The notes under the pieces are model-generated. The model was not told the origin of the DNA and did not search any database. It saw only the letters and a list, made by a program, of their open reading frames with translations. Source: Hymenochaete sp. R1 (Eukaryota; Basidiomycota; Agaricomycetes; Hymenochaetales; Hymenochaetaceae). Taken from it: a stretch of 64,000 bases of DNA. This document shows, piece by piece, positions 20,310 to 30,281 of this stretch; position 1 is the first letter of the stretch; every line of letters begins with the position of its first letter. Both the position numbers and the translations under genes were made by a program. The stretch covers positions 1 through 64,000 of the forward strand of contig JAFREE010000060.1 in the NCBI GenBank assembly GCA_019400425.1, in the 5' to 3' direction.

Positions 20310-20833
20310 GATCCTTCAATCATGTCAAGGGATCGGCATCTATATATCATGAAAGGAATCGAGTAATGACATGCTTTCGGGGATCCCTCAGAAGCTATGA
20401 GAGGAGAGTTTGGGTGCATGCAGGGTGTGCGCCATGATGGGAAATCGCGATTGGGATATGCTGGTGTGTGTGTAAGTGGCTCGGGTTCGTGTTTGAAGGA
20501 TGAATGTGCGTTATTTTGCAAGCAGACGTTGTGTGCTCGAGGTGCTTTGTTCTGCTGTTTTTTTGACTCCCGGAAAGTTTCGTATTAGGCATTTGGTGAA
20601 ACGATTGATTGACGAATGTAGAATTATGTTGTCCGGCATTGTATTTTTTCTGCTCTCCTTCCTCTTCTCCGTGTTGTCGGTATCGATGAAAAAGTGCCGC
20701 GTGTGCATTGGAAATAGATCCTTCGAATGCTATCTCTTCTGCCTTCATTAAATCACGAAGCACCCAGCCATAGCGTACCTGCGTACCCACACCCATGGTA
20801 TCCGATCACGATCGCAATTGAGGGTCTGGGCCG
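20310..20833. other. Intergenic between convergent genes
   Basis: Lies between the 3' end of the repeat-peptide gene and the 3' end of the minus-strand methyltransferase, so it contains both terminators. No coding segment supported. Confidence 0.4.
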
Positions 20834-22125
20834 CTAGCCGTCATCGTCTACGAGCATGCGCATCATGAGAAGAGTCTCGAATGTATCGTCGCCTTTCGGC
20901 ATTTGGATGTTTTGCGCTCCGATTCCCGTCATCAGCTCCTCGTCGCTTTCGGGAACGTCCCAGTCCCACGATTCAACTCTTCGTTTTGCGATGAAAACAA
21001 ATGCCTCGTCTTCGCCACCGAGACTTAACGAAGTCACTTCCGTCAGTCCGAAAGTACGCCAACCACTGCTCTCTGACGAGATTGAAAGATGCTTCTCGGG
21101 CTTTTCGCGAAGTAGGACTGGATGGTAAGAGAACCAAAGCCCAAATGCTGACCAGAAGGCCGACTCCTTTGAGAGACTACGTATTTTGTAGGAGATGATA
21201 ACTTCTGTCTGCTCCTTCGCCTCTCGCGATGAGAATTGCAAAGAAGTCAATTGGATGAGTGATCGTAAAAGAGGGGCCAGAAGATGCGGGAAGTAGACCT
21301 GCGAACGACGTTGGTGAGTAGCGTTCCGACTGACAAGAGTAATAAATTGGCAAGAGCTTACGAGATCACTACAAACGAGATGTGAGATTTTCAAACCTTC
21401 TGACTTATCACTGGTACTACCAAGAACAACCTCCAAATTCGAAACCTCAGATGTCTGGCCCCAAGCCAAAGGAACGACGCGCACGTCCACATCAAGACTC
21501 CGAGTCCCACCTCGTTGCCCCGAGTCGATCAAGCTGAGCCTGGTTTTCCAATCCCTTTTCACCCTTTCCTCGAGTAACGGGCAAACCTCTCGCAGGTCGG
21601 TTAATATAACCAAAGGCACCTGTCCTGCTGGGGAGAGGGAGAATCTGCTGGACTTCGAGGAGAGGAGTCGCGCGAGATGCAGACCAACGAATCCCGTCCC
21701 AGAGCCTAGCTCAACGACGCAGGTCCGATATCCAGAATCGTGATCGTGATCGTTGAAGATCGTACATAGAGGGTCAAGCTCGAGTTCCGGCGGTGTAGGC
21801 TTTTTCTCTACGCCTCCGCGTTCTTGTTCTGGTCTTGGATTCGGCGCGATTTGCGTTGAAGAAAGAGTGAAATAGGTATTCATGAGATAGGCAGCTTCCC
21901 TTTTAGCATGTATGTTCATATCGAATTAGCAACCCATCGACACAAGAAATTTCGCGAGTTTACATACCATATCCTTCCTGCAATCCCATATCTCTCGATA
22001 GCCTCGCGTTCATTGAAATCGTCAAAGATTGAAACATCGGTACCGTTGCCAGTGGTGGACGGAGTTGTGGTGAGAGGAGATATGGAAAGGCCTTCAGGAA
22101 AGTTTGGCTCCGACGTTGCTGCCAT
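20834..22125 (-). CDS. Family-16 (METTL21-like) lysine methyltransferase
   Basis: SAM-dependent seven-beta-strand methyltransferase of the group that modifies lysines in translation factors and chaperones. The exact substrate cannot be told. Exon 1 starts at ATG 22125 (MAATSEPNFPEG) and ends ...ERYGIAGRIW. After a short intron (acceptor AAAAG) exon 2 continues EAAYLMNTYF, the usual family N-terminal motif. Motif I is VVELGSGTGFVGLHLARLL, the acidic post-I strand is VILTDL, and SDL joins VYFPHLLAPLL across a second intron (about 21299-21361), giving the DxVYFPEL-type motif IV. The C-terminal part is poorly conserved and ends in an acidic VDDDG. The second intron is a multiple of three and has no stop, so its retention would keep the frame. 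Confidence 0.85.
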
Positions 22126-22694
22126 CACCGTCAGAAGTCGTTACGTGTGGTTATGCTGAAATCGAGAGCCATGTTCATGATGTTGATTTGTGCTCGTTTG
22201 TTCGGTGACGATGATGATGATGACGATGTGAACGCAAAGTGCTGGACAGTTGCAGTGCGCCGTGCAAGAGAGTTTGAGATGATAATCGCGTTATCACATG
22301 TTTTCTTTCGATTGGACAAAAGTCAGTCGCCGACGCCCGATTCCGATTCCCGACTCTGGCATCATCCGCACGGTCAGCAGCCATTCAATACAATACCATG
22401 CTCTTACCCGGTTATCTTCCTCCCTCTTTCTACTTCCATCGTACTACTGTAATTGTCGAATATCCTGCACGACTGCTTAGCTCAAGTACTGACTGACAGC
22501 CTTTTGCGAGAGCTGAAGGCAACAACAGTTGAAGCTTGATCCATCCAATTCAAAGCTCTCACGGCTCCACCCACATCCAATTCAATTCAAGTTAAGCAAG
22601 GCAAGGCCAGATCAAAGAGCAGAACGACGACCCAAAGTTCTAGAGTTCCTGCACGTCTCAACGAGCACCCGACTACAAAATAAAATCCTGCGAA
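22126..22694. promoter_or_regulatory. Divergent intergenic region (methyltransferase / peroxisomal carrier)
   Basis: 570 bases between two divergent start codons. Contains a GATGATGATGATGACGATG simple run near 22207. No coding segment supported. Promoters of both flanking genes are expected here. Confidence 0.4.
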
Positions 22695-24670
22695 ATGAGC
22701 AGCAAAGACGCTTCAGCTCAGACTCAGCAGCTTACGCCCTTCGGGTACGCGCTGGCCGGTGCGTTGGGCGGTGTGTTCAGCAATGCGTACGTCCCGACCC
22801 ACGTCCTTTCAACTTAGATAGCTGAAACGAAACGTACATGTATACGACACCCCCCCCCCCCCTCCCCCTTCCCCGCCGCTCAAACCCGACTTCGTCCCGT
22901 CCAAACTGCATAACATTTATCGTGACACCGACTTCCCAAAACGACATATCGAACGTATCTTTGTCTGGCCGACCATTCCAACTGCCGACCGACAACATGC
23001 ACGATACTAACGGGGACCCACAGCATCGTCTACCCACTTGACACGTACGCCACCCTCCGTACCAATCCCCCGTCCGACGTACGTATCTGACCCTTTTTCT
23101 ATCCCCCCCCCCCCCTTCCCCTTTCGCGGTTTGGTATCCGGAATACCCTAGAGTAAAGACGCGCATTCAGGCTACGAAGAGAAGTAAGGTAACCCCGGCG
23201 TCTGGAGGCGCTGGGAAGACGTCATTGGTGAAGCTGCTTTCGAAGATACTGAAGGAGGAGGGGATATCGGCGTTCTATAATGGTTTTGGGGCCAGTATGC
23301 TGAATACGTTCTCAACGCGTGGGTCCTTTCTCTTTCCCTTTCCCTTCATCACTCCAAGTCATTCAACTAAATTCCGACATATTCTTTTCTTTCGCTCTCT
23401 TTCGCTCTCTCATAATATATAGAATACGCCTATTTCTTCTTCTACTCCCTCGTGAGAGGCGCGTACCTCAAGCGCCTCACGAAGGCCTCCGGCGGCGGCG
23501 GGAAGAAAGCAGCTTCGATCTCAACAGCGATGGAACTTCTCCTAGGAGCCCTCGCCGGCGCGCTCGCTCAGATCTTCACTATCCCCGTTTCCGTTATAGC
23601 GACGAGACAGCAGGTCGGGAAGATAAAAGAGTCTGTATCGCACGGGACGCAGAGCTCGAGCCCACCGGGACAGGGACCGGCACCTTCGTCTCCCTCCGAA
23701 GTCTCCAAAGAGAAGCCCGCATACAACGCCGTCGCCGACCCGTCCTCTTCCGCGCGTCCAGGCGTTCCCTCCAACTCCAGCTCCAACTCCAACTCGGACT
23801 CGAACTCGTTCTTAGCCGTCGGGAGGGAGATCGTCGAGAGGGAGGGTGTCACGGGTCTGTGGTTGGGTCTGAAGCCGAGCCTCGTGCTCACTGTGAACCC
23901 TGCGATCACGTACGGCGTTTTCGAGCGCGTGAAGGGGGTGTTGGTGCTTGCGAAGGAGAGGGCGGGTGCTGGCGCGAGTGTAGGCGGAGGCGGAGGCGCT
24001 GAGGCCAAGTTGAGTCCCTGGCAGAGTTTCTTCGTGGGGGCGTTGAGTAAGACGCTCGCTACTGTGGTGAGAAGACTTTTTTTCTTCTGGCGTTCGGGGT
24101 CTTTGGGTTTTTTGGGTCTTTGGATCTTTGAAGAATGGAGGGCATGAGCTGATGCATATGCGTTAGGTCACGTATCCGTACATCATGGCGAAAGTGAGGA
24201 TGCAAGCTGGGAACGAGGACGAAGAGAGTCCTGAGCCTGAGTCTGAGCTGCCAGCGCCAGGGTCAGCACCCAAGAAGACAAAGAAGAAAGGGGGAGCGAT
24301 CTCGTTGCTCAAGGGCGTGTTGAAGGACGAAGGGTTCCTAGGCTGGTATCAGGTGCGTCCCGTTCCAATCCAATCCAATCCAATCCAATCCAATCCAATC
24401 ATTACCATTCCTGCCTTTCAACCTCCCATCTCGCACGCATTCACCTATTTTAACTCCCCTGACACCTTAATCTTGACCGACTGACGCTAACGCTGATGCT
24501 GACGGCGAACAATACAGGGTATGGGCGCACAGGTACTGAAAGCTGTGCTAAGCCAGGCTTTGTTGTTCGTGTCGAAGGACCAGTTCGAGCAGTATGCGTT
24601 GGCGATTATGGTGTTGCAGAGGAGGCTGGCGGAGACGGGGTTGAAGGCTGGTGTCAGAGCTAGTGCGTGA
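22695..24670 (+). CDS. ANT1: Peroxisomal adenine nucleotide transporter, mitochondrial carrier family
   Basis: Carrier that brings ATP into peroxisomes for fatty-acid activation. Six exons in phase: 22695-22786, 23024-23044, 23152-23318, 23423-24066, 24167-24352, 24518-24670. The three carrier repeats are visible: FGYALAGALGGVFSNAIVYPLDTVKTRIQA; ELLLGALAGALAQIFTIPVSVIATRQQ; SFFVGALSKTLATVVTYPYIMAKVRMQ. Linkers include EEGISAFYNGF, EGVTGLWLGLKPSLVLTVNPAITYGVFER and DEGFLGWYQGMGAQVLKAVLSQAL. These match the Ant1/PMP34 group rather than mitochondrial ADP/ATP carriers, which carry RRRMMM. Exon 2 is a 21-base micro-exon, and the introns on both sides each hold a run of 13 C. Intron 5 holds a CAATC repeat. 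Ser/Asn- and Gly-rich inserts lengthen the loops. Confidence 0.9.
24366..24399 (+). repeat. Pentanucleotide microsatellite (CAATC)n
   Basis: About six perfect CAATC units inside intron 5 of the peroxisomal carrier gene. Related CAATC/CCAGT-like degenerate runs occur just past the gene (about 24720-24740). Confidence 0.85.
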
Positions 24671-26253
24671 ATGATACGATCGGACTCGGAGAGTACAATA
24701 CACCATCGGTCCAGTCTACTTCCAATCCAATCCAGTCCAGCGATCGTCTATATCGATTCGGATTTTAATGTATGCGTACTTGGAAGGGACTTGGAAGTTC
24801 GGAGGTAGATACTAAGATAGAGAGGGGGGCCTTTCATTTAAGAACGTTTTGAATGAATGCGGGGGATGTACAGTAGAATGAATGTATGCGGTGTGATTAA
24901 TATTGCATGTGATATCATGAATATGATGTTTTGTGTTGGATATAAAAGGGAGATTGATCGACAGTATGAATTATGCCGGCGATCTCCGTTGTGTGAGTTT
25001 GCGTCTGCGTCTGCGTTCCGTCCGTTCTTGTCCTCGAGGATGAATCGATTCCAAGTTTGACTGCTGACTCTTTGGATGGCCCGGTTCATGCGAGTCAATG
25101 AAAAGAGAAATAGACAAGAACAGACATCAATGATATCAATGCATTCTCGGATTTCACGCGTATATAAATGCTATCAAGTACTTCATCAGTATCAGGCTCA
25201 GCTCAGCGCCTCCCATCACCATCATCCATCCATCCATCCACCGCCGACGAGTTCGGGACAAAACATCCCAGTTTCACCTCCCGTTGACGGTCAACGTTGT
25301 CTTGAATACCGATCACCGATCATCTTGGACAAGAGCCACTCAGCCACCATATCATCATCCACACATCCACATCTATCGTTAGCGTTAGCTGGCACCCGTC
25401 CCCGTCTCAGCATCGGAGTCGGACGTCGGACCCTCGGACCCTCGGCGACGACCCTTGGCAGTGACAAACTGAAACTACGAAACGTAGGCTAGCGTAGCAT
25501 CCTGACCTGAACATTCTCCATCTCCATCTCTGCCTCTGCACAGCGTTTGGCATTTAGCCCGTAGTGTATATAAATACCAAGGAGGTCAAGGCTACGTGTA
25601 CACCCCCTCCCTCGCCCCCTGCCCTCCAGTTACCCCCTCACCCACGGTCGTCAAGTCCGAGCCCTCGGAGACACGACACAAGAGCACTGAACAGCAACAC
25701 TAGTACTAAAGCTAAGGTTGACATCCACCACAACGGACGTGTCCCTAGACCAGACCTGACCTGAGACCATCTCCTAATCTCAGCCCACGTACGCGTACAT
25801 CGGGAGGCCAGGACGTCGACGTCGGAATCCATTAGGCTTTATTAGTGCAACCTCGACGCCAGCTCTTTTTTTTTTGAAGAAAATCAGCTATCAATTCTTC
25901 AGCTAGGTGGGTGCATGGTATCAAGCCACACGCTTCCCTTTAGTCCAGACCAGACCAGTCCAGTCCAAGTCTACAAAGTGCTTATTGTTCACCCCCTCTC
26001 CCTTCTCCCTCCTTTCCTAGCGCTATTGAGTTGGGCTCGGCATTCTTTCGGAACGGAACCAGCGACTCGAGTACTAGTGGGTTGACGGAGTGCAGAGTGC
26101 AGAGTACTTAATCCTCGGCCCCTCTTCTCCATACCACCAGACCAGACAGACCATACCCCCGTTCATCGTCGGGAACACATCCTCTCCCTCTCTTCTCCTA
26201 TAACACGCGCGCACACAGCGCTCTTCCCTCCCACCACCGAAACTATAACTATA
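24671..26253. other. Intergenic, low-complexity, no gene seen
   Basis: Contains short tandem patches such as CCATCCATCCATCC (about 25224-25238) and CCAGACCAGACCAGTCCAGTCC (about 25944-25965). Open frames are short and compositionally biased. No exon chain supported. The right end is the likely promoter of the small open frame at 26254. Confidence 0.4.
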
Positions 26254-26538
26254 ATGGGAATGCGTCCCTTCAACATCTACGTCCACCCGGACTTCTCCTA
26301 CGACCCCACCGACTACGCCTCCGAGTCCTCCACCAACGGTAAGGAACGCGCGGTGAGCCCGCTCGCCATCGCAGCCGTCTCCCTCGCTGTCGCGGCCCCC
26401 GCGGCGCTGCTTGTGCTGAACGAGTTCGCGCCGGAGGTGGTGCTGAGGCTTGGAGAGGTGGTCGGGGTTGATGTTGGGAGGGTTGGGAGGTTGGGGTTGG
26501 GGGCGTTGGAGGCGGTGGGGCTGCCAGTGGGTCGTTGA
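26254..26538 (+). CDS. Possible small membrane protein (94 residues)
   Basis: Single open frame with codon composition (strong C/G at third positions) unlike its AT-richer surroundings. The N-terminus MGMRPFNIYVHPDF is polar, with a candidate Gly-2. Residues about 36-56 (SPLAIAAVSLAVAAPAALLVL) form one plausible membrane helix, and the tail is Val/Gly/Leu-rich. Not a family I recognise. It could be a real small protein, the first exon of a longer gene, or a chance frame in a GC-rich patch. Confidence 0.4.
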   Translation: MGMRPFNIYVHPDFSYDPTDYASESSTNGKERAVSPLAIAAVSLAVAAPAALLVLNEFAPEVVLRLGEVVGVDVGRVGRLGLGALEAVGLPVGR

Positions 26539-28406
26539 GATGGAAGGGGCGGATGGGGTTGGCTGGTGCTGGTACTGATTGCTGAATGGTGTAAGACTAC
26601 GTTGGGTTGGGTGTTGGTGATGGCTGTGGTAAGACGAGGCTTGCATACAGGTTTGGGTTTGGGTACAGGTACGTGAGTCCACTTTTTTTCGGATTCGAGA
26701 CATGATTTTGACTTGTCCTCTCCTCTCCTCTTCTGTAGGCCTGGCGACTCGGGGACTCGTCTCAACACTCAACACTCAACGCAGCTCTTTTCTCGTTCCC
26801 CGTCCAACCTTTGTCTGCGTCGATGTCGATATCAATATTAACGAATCCACAGTACCCGCGTTCGCCCTACCCCGCATACACCCACACCCACATTCACTCT
26901 CACCCTCCCTCCCGAGGCCTCTCCCAGCACGGACAGTCCTACTCTCCTTTCCCCTGTCTCCATCTCCTTTTCTCTCTCTTTTCCCCAGGCTATCCTCTTA
27001 TTTATGCCTCCCCTCTTCTTCCTCAAAGTCCGTAACTGTAACCCGACACATCGTCTCTCCGCGGCACACGCGAAATGTATTCAACTAGTACCCCGTCCAC
27101 GTCTACTTCCATCATCATCATGGTTAACATCCCTAGTCTCACTTGTCTCTCTCTCTCAACATCTGTACCTGTACTTGTTCCTGTTCCCGTATCCATTACC
27201 CATCATATTCATCAGTACCCTGCTACTACTACTATTAGTGTCCTGTCACCCAAGTTTTCTCAGGCTTCAATTCATCGTGTCATTCTTACGCCTATTATCA
27301 ATGCCAATGGTACTAGCACTTTTTATTTCTTACTTCTTACTTCTTAGCAATTACAATCACAATCACAATCACAACCACATTTACTAGTTTAGTCCTGGAA
27401 GGGTTCCACTCATCAATATTGCATAGTACCAGTGGTATATATGTACATGGACGTATACTACGAGTGACCGAGTGCGAATCCCTAGTCGTCCGAATCTCCA
27501 TTAATATTCCATTTCATTCCCGGCCATTCCAAGATCGTCTCGCCTTGCCTCTCTTAGACAGGACAAGCATAAACAAAAAAATGGGGGAGAACATCCCAGA
27601 AGAATCGCTTCTGAGTTGGCTGGCGATGGTTTTTTGTGTTCAATATTGAAAAGCCTGGGTTGCCAATGCGTCTTTTTTTGTTTAAGCCCGAGGGGGGGGG
27701 GGGGGGGGTTGGATGTAGGTCGGACTTTCTTCTAAAGACCCGTGGATTCCGTGCACAACAATAAGTATCCGTAGTTCTCTGTTCTCTGCTCTATGTTCTT
27801 TGTTTACACTCATTTCATCTCCGGTCGGACCGAATTAAGATCGGTGTGTATCACTGTATCACCTCGCATCGCATCGTATCACCGCGACTGATTCCGAGGG
27901 AAGAAATCATTAGAAACGGGAAACGGAGGCAAGTGCAATTAATATCGGAAGACATGTACATGTACACAGGCCTTCGGCGGTACGATATGATATGATATGA
28001 CATGGCTGACTTATAATTGTGTACGCCTCGAGTTGACGGTGGCTGGATCATGATGACGAGCCTTCTTCCTCTCTATCTTCCTCTCCATTTTCCCGCCGTC
28101 GAAGCGAAACTGGATGTGCTGTCCAAGTTATTATTGACTTGCAATTCTCTTCGTTTTTCTTTCCGCCTCCGTCGGGCCGGGTTCGGTTCTATGATACAGT
28201 ACTCTGAGATACGTCAACTCGATCACAAGTACTGGACCTCCGAACGTTGGTCTTCTTGATTGGTCTAACGGTTTCAATTGTCTTGATCCCGAAAATGTTT
28301 TTTTGGACCAAAGACTCGAATGGAGAAGAGATGATCAAAGCAAAATAAAAAATTGCGGTCAAGGAAATAATACGTGCATAGCGTAGAAAATACAAATGGA
28401 AGACAA
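26539..28406. other. Intergenic, rich in simple sequence
   Basis: Long pyrimidine-rich stretches on the plus strand (about 26940-27200), a CAATCA hexamer repeat (about 27353-27380), a G17 tract, and GATAT and TCGCA runs (about 27860-27995). Short open frames here are not convincing. The right end is the 3' side of the Rpt2 gene. Confidence 0.4.
27692..27708 (+). repeat. Homopolymer tract G17
   Basis: Seventeen consecutive G on the plus strand, in an intergenic region. Such a run can adopt quadruplex structure, and its length is uncertain in most sequencing data. Confidence 0.85.
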
Positions 28407-29990
28407 TTAAAGGTAGAGACCCTCCGGCGCGCCCTCGTTCTTCTTATACAATACCTAAGTATCAGAACCCAAGAATTAGCATTGTGACTTGGAAAAACAT
28501 CTAAGAATGTAGTACGCACCCTCTCTCTCGCCGTCGTGAAGTCCGCCTTCGTGACGTTGAACCGACGTTCCCGCAGCGCCAAAAGTCCAGCCTCGGTACA
28601 CACAGCCTTGATATCCGCACCCGAGAGCTCATCTTTCGCCATAATGAACTCCTCCAGATCGACGTCCTCGCTCATATGCATCCGTGACGTATGTAGCCTA
28701 AAAATATGCCGTTTCGTCTTCACGTCAGGGAGAGGGAATTCAATCTTCCTGTCTATTCGTCCGGGACGGATGAGTGCGGGATCTAATGATTCGATTTTAT
28801 TCGTGGCCATGATCACTTTGACGTCTCCTCGTGAATCGAAGCCGTCTAGCTGATTGAGCAGTTCCAGCATTGTACGTTGAATTTCACGTTCGCCACCGGA
28901 TGTCGAGTCATACCTTGAAATAAGTCAAGTTGCCTGCATATCGCACTGTAAGGGTGCGGTGTACTTACCGCTTCGTCCCAATAGCGTCAATCTCATCGAT
29001 GAAGACGATACTAGGGGCATGCTCTTCAGCGACACGAAATACCTCCCGTACGAGTTTCGGACCATCGCCCAAGTATTTTTGAATAAGTTCAGAGCCAACA
29101 ACACGTAGGAACGTGGCAGACGTTTGGTTGGCGACTGCCTTCGCCAGTAGCGTCTTTCCAGTACCCGGTACACCATAGAGAATGACTCCCTTGGGAGGTT
29201 TGATGCCCATTTCTTCGTAAAGCTCCGGATGCGTAAGTGGTAGTTCAACAGATTCCTGAGGAACCACGAGCGTCAGTGGAATTACTGTGGCGAAAGTAAG
29301 ATAATAACAAACCTTAATTTCTTGGATTTGCTGGTCAAGCCCACCAACGTCTGCGTAGCTCTCTGTCGGTGCTTTGTCGAGTTTCATTACGCTGACCATA
29401 GGATCTGTGTCATCCTCCAGAACACCGACGATGGCCTGCGTCTTGTGATGTAGCAAAATGGAGCAACCAGGTTCGAGAGCATCTTTGTCCACGAAGCTCA
29501 TTATTGAAACGTAAAATTCGGGGCCGGAGGAGGTGGATACGATAGCGTGGTCATCGTCGATGATTTCTTCAAGTGTGCCAACAGCCATCGGACTTCCACG
29601 CAAGTCGTCAACTTTCGACCTATCCTCCTCGTTCTTTTCCTCCCGCGCATTCTCCGGCCGTAACCTCTCCTGGTTTGTGATGAACTCTTCTTCAAGCAAT
29701 AGATAATCTTTGATTCGTTCCATCTTCAGCATTTTGAGGCGACACCGGGTAGTGGGGTATACAGGGGGAAGCTTCGCCGCTGAAGCCGGGCCGCGCCTCT
29801 TCTTCTTCTTGCCAACACGGGTCGGTACAGGAGGCTCCCACTTCTTCTTCTGCTCCTTCGACTTGTCCTTGTCTCCTTGATTTGGAGGGAAGCCGCCCTG
29901 GGGCGTCATACCAGAAGCGTTGTTCCCCTGAAGGCGCATATAAGTAAGTAAATCGTCAGATGGCTCAAAACTTAGAGTTCCACACACCAT
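28407..29990 (-). CDS. RPT2: 26S proteasome regulatory particle ATPase Rpt2 (PSMC1)
   Basis: AAA+ ATPase subunit of the 19S base that unfolds substrates and opens the 20S gate. Five exons: ATG alone (29988-29990), 29313-29927, 28969-29255, 28520-28913, 28407-28454, for 448 residues against 437-440 in yeast and human. After splicing the N-terminus is [13 protein letters not shown], the Rpt2 N-myristoylation signal. Then [18 protein letters not shown], an OB segment, [32 protein letters not shown], Walker A GVPGTGKT, Walker [34 protein letters not shown], sensor MATNKIE and the arginine-finger region [15 protein letters not shown]. The C-terminus is EGAPEGLYL, whose LYL fits the HbYX gate-opening motif. 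Intron 1 (29928-29987) is 60 bases, in frame and stop-free. Confidence 0.97.
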
Positions 29991-30281
29991 GGTCGTCTAA
30001 AATTCTATCAGACCAGAATCTGGCCTCTCTAGATAATGGTTTGGGGGAAAGGGAGTGGCAAAAGGCAAAGAGCTGAAGTTGCAGAGCTGACGCAAGTGGG
30101 AAACGCGACGTTCTCTGAGGACGCGTAACCTGCCACGTGATCAAATCTCAGGCTCTTTCGCTTTTAATAATTTGTTTGGTGTTTCTCCTGACACCATCCA
30201 TGTCGTTGACTTCATTTGGGACCGCCCAACTCTCCAGTCAGATCAACATCATCATCCAGGACGAACACTCTACACATTTTA

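Noticed and set aside
24366..24399. CRISPR-like or regulatory direct repeat
   Set aside because: A simple (CAATC)n microsatellite inside an intron, without spacers.
25076..25492. Open frames in the 24.7-26.2 kb intergenic region as candidate genes
   Set aside because: Short, His/Pro/Ser-biased, with no splice partners and no domain.
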